From positions 98,802-162,801 of the forward strand of contig DLHX01000018.1 of assembly GCA_002483465.1 (NCBI GenBank): 64,000 nt of DNA, in the 5' to 3' direction. The DNA is from Micavibrio sp. UBA7657 (GTDB lineage Bacteria > Pseudomonadota > Alphaproteobacteria > Micavibrionales > Micavibrionaceae). The notes beneath the pieces were generated by a model. It was not told the origin of the DNA and searched no databases. It was given only the letters and a program-made list of their open reading frames with translations. Each line of letters begins with the position of its first letter. Positions within the stretch are counted from its first letter, which is position 1. Below are positions 25,230-34,576 of the stretch, piece by piece. Position numbers and translations under genes: made by a program.

Positions 25230-25831
25230 AGAAGATCAACCTTGCGGTTTTGATTTCCGGCAGCGGAAGCAATCTCCAGGCGTTGATTGATGCGTGCGCG
25301 GCGCCGGATTATCCAGCGAAAATCAGTGTGGCTATTTCAAACAAGCCGGGTGCGTTCGGACTGCAGCGCGCAGAAAAGGCGGGCATTCCCGTCGAAACAG
25401 TCGATCATACGAAATATGCGAACCGGGGCGATTTCGAAAATGTCCTGCATAATGTTCTGGGCAAATATAATGTCGATTTGATCTGCCTCGCCGGTTTTAT
25501 GAGAATCCTGACGCCGGACTTCATCGCGAAATGGGAAGGCAAGATTATAAACACGCACCCTGCCCTGCTGCCCAAACATGGGGGCAAGGGTATGTATGGC
25601 GAGCATGTGCACAAGGCGGTGTTAGCCGCCGGAGACAAAGAGAGTGGCGTGACCATTCATTATGTGATCCCCGATGTGGACCGGGGTGAAATCATCCTGC
25701 AAAAACGCGTAAAGGTTGAGCCGGGCGACACGCATGAGGCCTTGGCCAAGCGTGTCCTAGCGGAGGAGCACAAGGCTTATGCAGAGGCCGTGCGGATGAT
25801 TGCAGAAAAAAACTTGAAAAAAACCGCCTGA
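25220..25831 (+). CDS. purN: Phosphoribosylglycinamide formyltransferase
   Basis: GAR transformylase using 10-formyl-tetrahydrofolate. The N-terminal SGSGSNLQALIDAC loop binds the substrate phosphate. The catalytic Asn and His are in NTHPALLPKHGG, and the Asp lies in the IPDVDRGEIILQ segment. Length (203) fits. Co-translated with purM. Confidence 0.96.
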   Translation: MAIKKINLAVLISGSGSNLQALIDACAAPDYPAKISVAISNKPGAFGLQRAEKAGIPVETVDHTKYANRGDFENVLHNVLGKYNVDLICLAGFMRILTPDFIAKWEGKIINTHPALLPKHGGKGMYGEHVHKAVLAAGDKESGVTIHYVIPDVDRGEIILQKRVKVEPGDTHEALAKRVLAEEHKAYAEAVRMIAEKNLKKTA

Positions 25832-25868
25832 GCGCTATCAATTAACAGAAGAGAATGGAGATTTATTC

Positions 25869-26018
25869 ATGGCCCAGCACACCCCCGTCGAGGCAGACCC
25901 CAAGGAAATCCAGCGCGCGCAGGAGACATGGCATAACGCCACAAAGGCCGGAAAATGGGGCATTGTCGCCGCTGTTATTATCCTGGTTGGGCTGGCGCTT
26001 CTTTTCATAGATTTCTAA
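25869..26018 (+). CDS. aa3-type cytochrome c oxidase subunit IV
   Basis: A 49-residue single-helix membrane protein. The N-terminal half (EIQRAQETWHNATKAGKWG) is polar and ends in a Trp-Gly boundary. The C-terminal 20 residues (IVAAVIILVGLALLFIDF) form one transmembrane helix. This matches the small CoxIV/aa3 subunit family of alphaproteobacteria. GGAG sits about 12 bases before the ATG. The other oxidase genes are not in the window, which is common for this subunit. Confidence 0.8.
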   Translation: MAQHTPVEADPKEIQRAQETWHNATKAGKWGIVAAVIILVGLALLFIDF

Positions 26019-26080
26019 AAACTTAACCACTTTCATACAAAAGTTAATTATAATGGCGAAGGGGAGTTTTCCGTTTCGCC

Positions 26081-29000
26081 ATGTCACCTATACCCATGCC
26101 AAATTTAAGAATTCTGACCTTTGCCCTGCTGGCGCTGGCGGCGCTGCTTATGGCATGGCCGGTTTCGGCGCAGATCACGCGCACGGCGCGGATCGAGCTC
26201 GGCGAAAACACCAAAGAGCTTAATTTCGGCGCGGACGTTTATATCACGTACGATAAAGAAAAAAGGCTGAACGAGCAGATCGTCGCCACCCGCCATGAAA
26301 ACAATCTGCGCGGCGCGCGGCAGGATTCCGACATCATCAATCTTGGTGTCGATCCCGGTCCGACATGGCTGGTGTTTTCCATCACGAACAATTCGAAACA
26401 GGAAGAATGGATTTTAGATTTCGGGATGTTCACCGAAGGCCGGATGGGCAAGGTGAAAAAGCTGGTCGTCAAAAACCACACGCGCGATGAAACATTTGTC
26501 CGCGCGATGCGCGAAGACGACAAGCCGGAGTCGCTCGGCAAATCGCTGAGAGGCACCGGAATTCCGGTCAAGACAAGCATCCAAAAGTCTGAGCTTTTTG
26601 TCGTTTACATCGAGACCGAAGGAAACCTGCCGGCCACATTCGTGCCCAAGCTGACGAGCGAGCATGAGCAGATGAACGGGTTCTCGGCATCGAAGATCAC
26701 CGCGTGGGTGCTTATTGCCTTCTTTATCGCCGCCGCGACATTCTTCGCTGCTGCGGCGTATCTTGAGAAAAAACCGACCTTCGGCCTTTTTTCAGCTTAT
26801 TACGCCATGAACATGATTATGTTCGTGCTGCTGCTGGTGGTGTTCTTTATTCCTTTTTCGCCGGGCGGTTATATCGCCGCGCTTTTATACCCGGCCTGTT
26901 TCCTGATCGGCATCGTGATGACATGGATGTTCCTGGACATATCGGCTGAGGATTACAGCGACAATGCCGTCGTTCTTTCGCTTGGCTCGTTCATTGTCGT
27001 CAGCTCCCTGATCGCCGCCGTCCTACCGGACCGCTCGACGATTTTCAATGAGCTTTTGACATTCCTGCCCTGCACGATCGGCATGCTGGCGCTTGCGGCG
27101 CTGGCGTTCAGCCACGCACAGAACGGAAAATTCGCGGCATATTACCTGGCCAGCGGATGGGTGATGGCATTTTTCGGCAGCTTGCTGACCCTGCTCTCCG
27201 GCGCGCAGATTTTCGGCAGTAACGTGGTACTTCTGAATGCCTACTGGATTTCACTGGTCCCGCAGGCGCTGTTTTTTGCCGGCGGGTTTTCGAAGAAAAT
27301 CCTGGAAATGCGCGAAGCGGAGCGTGTGGCTTTTTCGCGCGAGAACCGCGCAGCGCAGTCATTGGCAAGGCTCAAGCAATCAAAGGAAACGGCCGACCAG
27401 GCGAGATTGCTGCGCGTCATCGAGCGCGAGCGTGAATTGATGGCTGAACTGCGCGAGCAGGAAATGCAACGCACGGAAGAGATGCGCCGCGCCAAGGAAA
27501 TGGCCGACCATGCCAACCGCGCGAAATCGGCGTTCCTTGCGGTCGTCAGCCACGAAATCCGCACGCCCATGACGGGCATCATGGGGATTTTGCGTTTGTT
27601 CAGGGACACCAAGCTTTCGAAAGAGCAAAGCGATTACCTGCTGACGATCCAGAAATCCGGCGATACGATGATGGTGCTGCTGAACGACATTCTCGATTTC
27701 GAGAAAATCGAGAGCGGCAACATGGAACTTGAAGAGATCGATTTCGACCTGCCGAAACTGGTGCAGGGCGTCGTGACATTGATGGCGGGACATGCCGCCG
27801 ACCGCAACGTTATGCTGCATAGCGATGTTCCGGCGGATTTCCCTGTCGCATTGATGGGCGACCCAACGCGTTTGCGGCAAGTCCTGCTGAACCTCGTCAA
27901 TAACGCGATCAAGTTCACCGAGAACGGCAACGTCACCATTCGCCTGCGCGCCACACGGCTCGAAAACAAAAAGGATGGCGTGAAAGGCAATTACGAGATT
28001 TACATGGCCGTTGAAGATACCGGCATCGGGATATCGGAAAAAGCGCAGGAAAAACTATTCACCCCGTTCGAGCAGGCCGACGCATCGGTCTCGCGCAAAT
28101 ATGGCGGCACGGGTTTAGGACTGGCGATTTGCCGCAAGCTCGTCACCGCGATGGGCGGCACAATCAGCCTGTCGAGCCAAATCGGCGTCGGCAGCACGTT
28201 CTTCTTCTCGTTACTCATGAAAGAAGGAAGCGCGGATGCGAGCGAAGAGACCACACTGGAAGACTACGCCACGCAGGATCCGGTGCCGTCAGGTCCGCCA
28301 CTAAGACTGCTTGTAGTCGAGGACAACGAGATCAACAGGAAGGTTCTTCAGAATTTCCTGGAGAAGCAGCATCATATGGTGTCGCTGGCGGATAGCGGCG
28401 AAATGGGCCTCGATATTTTCGGACGGAGCGAATTCGACGCGGTGTTCATGGATATCAATCTGAGCGGCATGAGCGGCGTCGAAACTGCGAAAATTATACG
28501 CATGATGCCGGACAAGCGCATGGCGGAGACGCCGATGATTGCATTGACAGGTAATGTCGATGAAGAGGATGTGAAGTCATTCTACCGCGCGGGCTTTAAT
28601 GCCGTCATGGCCAAGCCGATCGATTACGATCAGTTGATTCACCTGCTTGGCGAGGTGCGAAAAAACAAGCACGCGCACCCGGATTCAGCGGCCAGCGCTG
28701 CGCCACCGCCGCGCACCGAGCCGCAGGAAGCCTCGCCGGAAGAAGAAGCCATAGCCATGCCGCCGCCGCAATATGCGCAGGACGACGATACGCACAAAGC
28801 CGATGAAGAACTCACGCCGCTCCATAAATTCCTGCAGGAACAGGAAACAGCCCCGGCAGAGAAAATGGATTTCAGCGCTGTGTTCGATGTGAAAATGCTG
28901 GATGGCTTGCTGCGCTCGCTCGGCAGGGACCAGATCATAGAACTTCTCGACGGCTTCATACAAAAGACCGATGAAATCGTCGCGGCGCTGACGGCGGCTT

Positions 29001-29212
29001 CAGAAAAGGGCGACAATGTTGCGGCTCATGAAAGCGCACATGAACTACGCGGCATGGCGGCCAATTTCGGGATGAAAGAGCTGGCGGCGATTGCGGCGGT
29101 CATAGAAAAAGCGATGCATAATAACCAGCCGGAAAAGGCAGCGCCTGAGATCGAGAAACTGCCGGAGGCCGCGGAGCGGACCAAGGCGGCGATCAGATCA
29201 TGGTTAAGCTAG
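26081..29212 (+). CDS. Hybrid sensor histidine kinase (7TMR-DISM, HisKA-HATPase-REC-Hpt)
   Basis: A 1043-residue phosphorelay protein. A signal peptide (LLALAALLMAWPVSAQ) is followed by a 170-residue periplasmic domain of the 7TMR-DISM type and seven hydrophobic helices (about residues 205-405). A coiled coil rich in E/R (residues 405-480) links to the HisKA domain with phosphoacceptor His in AVVSHEIRTPMTG. The HATPase has N (LLNLVNNAIKFTENG), G1 (VEDTGIGIS) and G2 (GGTGLGLAICRKL) boxes. A receiver (MDINLSGMSG, KPID) and a C-terminal Hpt domain (AHESAHELRGMAANFG) complete the relay. No cognate regulator is adjacent. The ligand is unknown. It is convergent with ndk, with only four bases between the stops. 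Confidence 0.92.
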   Translation: MSPIPMPNLRILTFALLALAALLMAWPVSAQITRTARIELGENTKELNFGADVYITYDKEKRLNEQIVATRHENNLRGARQDSDIINLGVDPGPTWLVFSITNNSKQEEWILDFGMFTEGRMGKVKKLVVKNHTRDETFVRAMREDDKPESLGKSLRGTGIPVKTSIQKSELFVVYIETEGNLPATFVPKLTSEHEQMNGFSASKITAWVLIAFFIAAATFFAAAAYLEKKPTFGLFSAYYAMNMIMFVLLLVVFFIPFSPGGYIAALLYPACFLIGIVMTWMFLDISAEDYSDNAVVLSLGSFIVVSSLIAAVLPDRSTIFNELLTFLPCTIGMLALAALAFSHAQNGKFAAYYLASGWVMAFFGSLLTLLSGAQIFGSNVVLLNAYWISLVPQALFFAGGFSKKILEMREAERVAFSRENRAAQSLARLKQSKETADQARLLRVIERERELMAELREQEMQRTEEMRRAKEMADHANRAKSAFLAVVSHEIRTPMTGIMGILRLFRDTKLSKEQSDYLLTIQKSGDTMMVLLNDILDFEKIESGNMELEEIDFDLPKLVQGVVTLMAGHAADRNVMLHSDVPADFPVALMGDPTRLRQVLLNLVNNAIKFTENGNVTIRLRATRLENKKDGVKGNYEIYMAVEDTGIGISEKAQEKLFTPFEQADASVSRKYGGTGLGLAICRKLVTAMGGTISLSSQIGVGSTFFFSLLMKEGSADASEETTLEDYATQDPVPSGPPLRLLVVEDNEINRKVLQNFLEKQHHMVSLADSGEMGLDIFGRSEFDAVFMDINLSGMSGVETAKIIRMMPDKRMAETPMIALTGNVDEEDVKSFYRAGFNAVMAKPIDYDQLIHLLGEVRKNKHAHPDSAASAAPPPRTEPQEASPEEEAIAMPPPQYAQDDDTHKADEELTPLHKFLQEQETAPAEKMDFSAVFDVKMLDGLLRSLGRDQIIELLDGFIQKTDEIVAALTAASEKGDNVAAHESAHELRGMAANFGMKELAAIAAVIEKAMHNNQPEKAAPEIEKLPEAAERTKAAIRSWLS

Positions 29213-29216
29213 AAGC

Positions 29217-29639
29217 TTAGCCGACGATTTCTTCAGATTTAAAGAAATAAGCGATTTCGGTTTTCGCGTTCTCAAGGCTGTCAGAGCCGTGAATGGAATT
29301 TTCACCGATGTTGAGCGCGAAGTCTTTCCTGATGGTGCCGGGGGCGGCCTCAGCAGGGTTGGTTGCGCCCATGACTTCGCGGTTTTTCGCGACAGCATTG
29401 GCGCCCTCAAGAACCTGGACTACGACGGGTTCGGAGCTCATGAATTCGGTCAACTCGCCGAAGAAGGGGCGCGCCTTGTGCACGGCATAGAAGCCTTCGG
29501 CCTGGGCTTTGGACATATGGATGCGCTTCTGGGCGACGATGCGAAGGCCGGCAGCTTCGAGTTTCGCGTTAATCGCGCCGGTCAGGTTGCGGCGGGTGGC
29601 ATCGGGCTTGATGATTGAAAATGTGCGTTCCTGCGCCAT
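29217..29639 (-). CDS. ndk: Nucleoside diphosphate kinase
   Basis: Transfers the gamma phosphate between nucleoside di- and triphosphates. The start at MAQERTFSIIKPDATRRNLTG gives 140 residues, the family length, and has a GAGGA ribosome site 9 bases before. The active-site His is in NIGENSIHGSDSLENA, and the GATNPAEAAPGTIR motif is intact. A further 22 codons are open upstream but do not resemble the family. Confidence 0.97.
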   Translation of the reverse strand: MAQERTFSIIKPDATRRNLTGAINAKLEAAGLRIVAQKRIHMSKAQAEGFYAVHKARPFFGELTEFMSSEPVVVQVLEGANAVAKNREVMGATNPAEAAPGTIRKDFALNIGENSIHGSDSLENAKTEIAYFFKSEEIVG

Positions 29640-29863
29640 GGTTTGGGTCCTCAATAGGGTCAAATCGTTTCGTGGATGCGTTATATATAGGCCCCGCCCC
29701 GGCAACGCAACCCCCTGCCTGCCCCTTAAGGAAACCCCCTCATTTTTGCATTATGTTAAATTTTCTGGTAGGGTGTCAGTGTTTCCTGGGGAGCGAATCT
29801 CTTGAAATAAAGTTTTCCCCTTGAATCAAACAGGGTTTTATTGTTGCCTTAAACAAGGGAAAA

Positions 29864-29879
29864 GTACTTTTATAAGTAC
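29864..29879. promoter_or_regulatory. Inverted repeat in the leader of the RelA/SpoT-like gene
   Basis: GTACTT-TTAT-AAGTAC, a perfect 6-bp inverted repeat 15 bases before the ATG in an AT-rich leader. Could be an operator or an mRNA hairpin near the start. The rest of the 255-base gap from ndk shows no gene. Confidence 0.35.
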
Positions 29880-29894
29880 AATAAAGATAAAAAA

Positions 29895-30965
29895 ATGACA
29901 TTGGCTGGGAAAAAATTCGCGACTGCTGTTGCAGAACCGTACGACTATAAAAAGGGTTGGGACAAGCTTGAACAGCCTGATCCCGATTTCAGCGCACGCG
30001 ATTACATAGAACTTGCAAAGCATGCGGCCCCCGGCTTTTCTCAAAAAGCCCGGGACTTTTGCGATGAAAACGGTTTATCTTTTGTTGAAATTCCACACAG
30101 CATTTTTGCGGACGCGTATGAAAAAGGAACAATTCCTTTCCGCCAATGGCTCAACAATTATTGCGAACGCAACCACCTTCCCAAAAATGCCCAGATCGCA
30201 ATTATCGGGCCGCGCATAAAATCACTTGAATCCGCCGAAAGGAAACAGGGCGATAAAGATAAAAAGCCCAGTCAGAATGCCGATTATCTCGGCATCATGA
30301 TGGTTACGCTTAAAAGCGGCACGCCAGTCAAAGGCTACAAAGATAAAAAAGATCTTGCTCTCCTGGCAAAGGTGGTCGATGCGATTGAAAATGATCCCAG
30401 ATCACTTGCCAGAAAGAATTCCTATTGGAGGCCCAATGAAGTCACCGGCTTCCGTGACCATAAATCCATTTGGCAGGAAGACATAACGAGCGGAGCATTC
30501 AAAGACTGGGCGATACATGGCGAGGTTAAAGTCGAAGATGAAAGCCAGATGGATGTCGACAGGCAAACCAGAAACCAGATTATTGCGCTCAGCAGAAAAA
30601 CCGGAACATGGCTTTCGACCCTGCATTCCTCTGTTGCATACGATTCAAATATCACCGGGCAATCAAGACGCGCGAAAGAGCGGAGCGATTTTACAACCCG
30701 CGTCGGCATTCAAATTTATAACAGGGTTTTTGCGGATAACGGGTTTGACCGTTTGATGGATCCTGCTTTGGTGCATGAATATACCCCGATGAGTCATGAA
30801 GAAATAATAAGAATGATTTTGGATGAGGGACCAAAAAATTCCAACACGCATGGACAGGTTCAACATTTAATTACAGGTGTAATGAATTCCGGCATGCTGC
30901 AAGCAGCCGGTAAAACATATCGCATCCCGGCTCAACTTCCCGAACATGCAGTAGTCCTGCATTAA
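29895..30965 (+). CDS. Unknown protein with RelA/SpoT-like (ppGpp synthetase fold) motif spacing
   Basis: A 356-residue soluble protein that I do not firmly recognise. Several spaced elements recall the RelA/SpoT nucleotidyltransferase fold. These are GPRIKSLESAERK near residues 105-117 (R-x-K-x4-S-x3-K, cf. the family's RxKxxxS...K), NADYLGIMMVT at 128-138 (cf. DxxGxR), TGFRDHKSIW at 184-193 (cf. GYRxxH) and IHGEVKVE at 207-214 (cf. ExQ). The key Tyr and Gln of active synthetases are changed, so activity is doubtful. It lies alone between ndk and alaS, is richer in AT than its neighbours and has its own leader with an inverted repeat. This suggests horizontal acquisition. No membrane segment or signal peptide. 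Confidence 0.4.
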   Translation: MTLAGKKFATAVAEPYDYKKGWDKLEQPDPDFSARDYIELAKHAAPGFSQKARDFCDENGLSFVEIPHSIFADAYEKGTIPFRQWLNNYCERNHLPKNAQIAIIGPRIKSLESAERKQGDKDKKPSQNADYLGIMMVTLKSGTPVKGYKDKKDLALLAKVVDAIENDPRSLARKNSYWRPNEVTGFRDHKSIWQEDITSGAFKDWAIHGEVKVEDESQMDVDRQTRNQIIALSRKTGTWLSTLHSSVAYDSNITGQSRRAKERSDFTTRVGIQIYNRVFADNGFDRLMDPALVHEYTPMSHEEIIRMILDEGPKNSNTHGQVQHLITGVMNSGMLQAAGKTYRIPAQLPEHAVVLH

Positions 30966-30972
30966 TGCGAAC

Positions 30973-33774
30973 TTAGGCCGCCAGGGCTTTTTCGATTTTT
31001 GATACAGCATCGTTCGCCGCGCCCGCATTGGGGCCGCCGGCCTGCGCCATGTCGGGACGGCCGCCGCCACCCTTGCCGCCGAGTGCTTCCGCACCGATTT
31101 TGACGAGATCGACGGCTGAGATTTTACCGGTGAGATCGGATGTGACGGCGACGACGAGTGAAGCACGCCCCTCTTCCGTTGAGACTAATGCAATAACGCC
31201 CGAGCCGAGCTTGGCTTTCAAATCGTCCGCCATGGGTTTGAGGTCACGCGCGGGGAACCCCTCGAGCACTTTACCGATGAATTTGACGCTGCCGATGGTT
31301 TTGATTTCGTCGGCGGAATCCGTAGCTGATTTTCGGCGGAGATCATCAACTTGTTTTTGCAATGCTTTATTACGTGCGATTAAAAGATCTTCATCGTTAC
31401 TTTCTACGAATATCACATCTTCTCCACCCACTGCCTTAAGTTCAATGCGCAACCTTGATGTTTCAGCATTGAGCTTATTAATTTTATCTTTCTCTCCCTG
31501 CGCCTTGTTTTGTTCATAGGCGTCGGCGCGAGAACCGGTGACGGCCTCTAACCGGCGGATACCAGCGGAGAGCGCGGATTCAGACGTGATTTTCAGGCGG
31601 ACGATGTCACCGGTTTTTTTGGTGTGCGTGCCCCCACACAGCTCGACAGAGAAAACGTGGTTCGCGCCCTTGGCCATTGTCCCCATAGAGACAACGCGGA
31701 CTTCGTCGGAATATTTTTCACCAAAGAGCGCGCGTGCGCCGGAATCACGGGCTTGGTCGAGCGGCAGGACGCGGGTGATGACGTCGGTGTTCGCCCTGAT
31801 TTCGTCGTTGACGATTTTTTCGACGCGCTCGAGCTCTTCCTTCGTGATGGCTTTCGGATGTGAGATGTCAAAACGCGTGCGGCCTGAATCCTGCAGCGAT
31901 CCTTTCTGCGCGACGTGATCGCCGAGAACCTGACGGAGTGCCTCGTGCAGCAGGTGCGTGGCGGAGTGGTTGGCGCGGATGGCGCTGCGGCGGGCATTGT
32001 CGACTTTGAGCTCGACGCCCTGCCCGACTTTAATCTCGCCTTGCCCCATTTTAACGATGTGCAGCCAGAGTGCGCCGACCTGTTTTTTGGTATCTAGGAT
32101 TTCGACGGTAGCGGATGCCTGTTTACCGTCTGCGGACGCGGCGGAGATGAGGAATCCCGTATCGCCGACCTGACCGCCGGATTCAGCGTAGAATGGTGTC
32201 TGGTTGACGATGACGATGCCCTCTTCGCCGGATTTAAGGGATTGAACTTTTTTGCCGTCTTTGACGATGACCTTGATCTGGCCTTCGGCAATTTCAGTTT
32301 CATAGCCGAGGAATTCCGTGGGCCCGGCTTCTTCCAGAATTTCGAACCAGATTTTTTCGTTGCCCGCATCGCCCGAACCAGCCCATGATTTGCGGGCTTC
32401 GGATTTTTGTTTTTCCATGGATTTTTCGAAGCCAGCCGTATCGACGGCGATGCCCCTGGATTTGAGTGCGTCCTGCGTGAGGTCTAACGGAAATCCATAT
32501 GTGTCATAGAGTTTGAATGCGACGTCGCCAGCGAGTGTGCCGCCTTTCGAGAGATTTTTGGTTTCCTCGTCGAGGAGTTTCAGGCCGCGCTCGAGCGTCG
32601 TTTTGAAACGGGTTTCTTCCTGTTTCAGCGTTTCAGTGATGAGGCTGTCGGCGCGCTTCAGTTCCGGGTAGGCCGCGCCCATCATATTGAGGAGCGTGGG
32701 AAACAGGCGGTACATCAGCGGTTCATCATCAGATTTGCCGAGAATTTTCACGTATTCCAGATTATCATTTTTTTTCATAGCCTCTTTTAATTTCGGGCCG
32801 AGGGACGGCTGGCGCAGCAGGTGTGCATGGCGCATGCCGCGGCGCATGATGCGGCGAAGAACGTAGCCGCGACCTTCGTTTGAGGGCATGACGCCGTCGG
32901 CGAGCAGAAACGCGGAGCAACGCAAGTGATCGGCGATGACGCGGTGTGAAGCCGCCATTTCCCCGTCAGGCGAAACGCCCGTTAGGTCGGCGCTGTGTTC
33001 AATGATGTTCCTGAGCAGGTCGATATCGTAGTTCGAGGATTTGCCCTGCATGAGCGCGGCGGTGCGCTCAAGGCCGAGGCCTGTGTCGATACTTGGCTTG
33101 GGAAGTGGTTTGCGGTTATGGCCACCATTGCCGTCGGGTTCCTGCTCGAACTGCATGAAAACATTGTTCCAGAATTCGAGGTAACGGTCGCCGTCCTGAT
33201 CGGGGGAGCCCGGTGGGCCACCCTGCAATTTATCACCCTGGTCGTAAAAAATTTCCGAGCATGGACCGCACGGGCCGTAATCGCCCATCATCCAGAAATT
33301 GTCGTTGGTCGGAATGCGGATAATTTTGGAATCCGAAAAGCCGGAAACTTTTTTCCAGATGGCGGCGGCTTCTTCGTCCGATGAGTGGACGGTGACTAGA
33401 AGTTTGTCCGGGTTCATGCCAAAATTTTTGGTCACGAGTTCCCATGCGAAGGCGATAGCGTCCTCTTTAAAATAATCGCCGAAAGAAAAGTTACCCATCA
33501 TTTCGAAAAAAGTATGGTGGCGCGCGGTGTAGCCGACATTGTCGAGGTCGTTGTGCTTGCCGCCCGCGCGGACGCATTTCTGCGCGGTGGTGGCGCGGGT
33601 GTAGGGGCGTTTTTCGACGCCGGTAAAGACGTTTTTGAACTGGACCATGCCGGAGTTGGCGAACATTAAAGTCGGGTCGTTCTGCGGTACGAGCGGGCTG
33701 GAGGGCACGATTTCGTGGCCCTTCCCTTTGAAGAAATTCAAAAATTCCGAACGTATGTCATTGACGCTTTTCAT
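30973..33774 (-). CDS. alaS: Alanyl-tRNA synthetase
   Basis: Class II synthetase with editing and C-Ala domains. N-terminal core: FFKGKGHEIVPSSPLVPQNDPTLMFANSGM and TTAQKCVRAGGKHNDL. The editing-site zinc ligands are NHSATHLLHEAL near residue 600 and CGGTHTKKTGDI near residue 695. The C-terminus is Gly-rich (GGKGGGGRPDMAQAGG), as usual. Its 933 residues exceed the usual 870-890; about 30 of the extra residues form an insertion after MRHAHLLRQPS (residues about 321-351), rich in Lys and Glu. Confidence 0.96.
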   Translation of the reverse strand: MKSVNDIRSEFLNFFKGKGHEIVPSSPLVPQNDPTLMFANSGMVQFKNVFTGVEKRPYTRATTAQKCVRAGGKHNDLDNVGYTARHHTFFEMMGNFSFGDYFKEDAIAFAWELVTKNFGMNPDKLLVTVHSSDEEAAAIWKKVSGFSDSKIIRIPTNDNFWMMGDYGPCGPCSEIFYDQGDKLQGGPPGSPDQDGDRYLEFWNNVFMQFEQEPDGNGGHNRKPLPKPSIDTGLGLERTAALMQGKSSNYDIDLLRNIIEHSADLTGVSPDGEMAASHRVIADHLRCSAFLLADGVMPSNEGRGYVLRRIMRRGMRHAHLLRQPSLGPKLKEAMKKNDNLEYVKILGKSDDEPLMYRLFPTLLNMMGAAYPELKRADSLITETLKQEETRFKTTLERGLKLLDEETKNLSKGGTLAGDVAFKLYDTYGFPLDLTQDALKSRGIAVDTAGFEKSMEKQKSEARKSWAGSGDAGNEKIWFEILEEAGPTEFLGYETEIAEGQIKVIVKDGKKVQSLKSGEEGIVIVNQTPFYAESGGQVGDTGFLISAASADGKQASATVEILDTKKQVGALWLHIVKMGQGEIKVGQGVELKVDNARRSAIRANHSATHLLHEALRQVLGDHVAQKGSLQDSGRTRFDISHPKAITKEELERVEKIVNDEIRANTDVITRVLPLDQARDSGARALFGEKYSDEVRVVSMGTMAKGANHVFSVELCGGTHTKKTGDIVRLKITSESALSAGIRRLEAVTGSRADAYEQNKAQGEKDKINKLNAETSRLRIELKAVGGEDVIFVESNDEDLLIARNKALQKQVDDLRRKSATDSADEIKTIGSVKFIGKVLEGFPARDLKPMADDLKAKLGSGVIALVSTEEGRASLVVAVTSDLTGKISAVDLVKIGAEALGGKGGGGRPDMAQAGGPNAGAANDAVSKIEKALAA

Positions 33775-33820
33775 GGCTTCACTCTATTCTGGCCCCTGTT
33801 TATCCAGCAAGAGGCTATTT

Positions 33821-34576
33821 ATGCAGGAATTTCTGACGCTTGCCAATGGGTTGGCCGATCTTTCGGGCGAAATTGCCCGAAAGTATTTCCGCCAGCCTTT
33901 CGAGGTGATTTCGAAGGCGGATGAAAGCCCTGTGACTATTGCTGACCGTTCAATCGAGGAGGCCATCCGCGCGACTATCGAAAAGGCGCGTCCCGAGGAC
34001 GGGATTTACGGCGAGGAGTTCGGGATCAAGCCGAGCAAGAACGGCCTGACATGGGTGATCGACCCGATTGACGGGACGAAAGCCTTTATCATCGGCAAGC
34101 CGACCTTTGGAACCCTGATTGCATTATGCGAAGAGGATGTGCCGGTATTGGGCGTTATTGACCAGCCAATTTCGAAAGAACGATGGACAGGCGCGGACGG
34201 CAAAACGACACTGAACGGCAAGGCGGTGAATGTGCGCCCCTGCCCTGATTTAAAATCGGCGTGCGTGGGCAGCACGACGCCCGCGATGTTCAGCAAAACC
34301 GGCCCGTTTTACGAGAAAATCGAGAAGGCAGCGAAGATGCTGGCGTGGGGCGGCGATTGTTATATGTATGGCTTGCTGGCGAGCGGCAATATGGATGTTT
34401 GTGTTGAGGCGAGTTTGTCGCCGTATGATTTCTGCGCGCTGGTTCCGGTTGTTGAAAATGCGGGCGGGATTATTACAGATTGGTCGGGGAATAAACTGAC
34501 GATCAAATCGGATGGCAGAGTTTTAGCTGCGGGTGATGCGAAAGTTCACGCGGAAATTCTGAAGTTATTGCGCTGA
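33821..34576 (+). CDS. hisN: Histidinol-phosphatase, inositol monophosphatase family (HisN)
   Basis: Mg-dependent phosphatase proposed for the penultimate step of histidine synthesis. The metal sites are SPVTIADRSIE, YGEEFG and WVIDPIDGTKAFIIGKPTFG. The last two motifs, together with WGGDCYMYGLLASGNMDVC and SPYDFCALVPVVENAGG, are those of the HisN subgroup, not general inositol monophosphatases. The start chosen has AAGAGG 7 bases before it and gives 251 residues; open frame upstream is antisense to alaS. Divergent from alaS with 46 bases between starts. Confidence 0.9.
   Translation: MQEFLTLANGLADLSGEIARKYFRQPFEVISKADESPVTIADRSIEEAIRATIEKARPEDGIYGEEFGIKPSKNGLTWVIDPIDGTKAFIIGKPTFGTLIALCEEDVPVLGVIDQPISKERWTGADGKTTLNGKAVNVRPCPDLKSACVGSTTPAMFSKTGPFYEKIEKAAKMLAWGGDCYMYGLLASGNMDVCVEASLSPYDFCALVPVVENAGGIITDWSGNKLTIKSDGRVLAAGDAKVHAEILKLLR

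Noticed and set aside
33635..33820. N-terminal extension of hisN by 62 codons
   Set aside because: It is antisense to the alaS start, and the ATG at 33821 has a good ribosome site and gives the family length.
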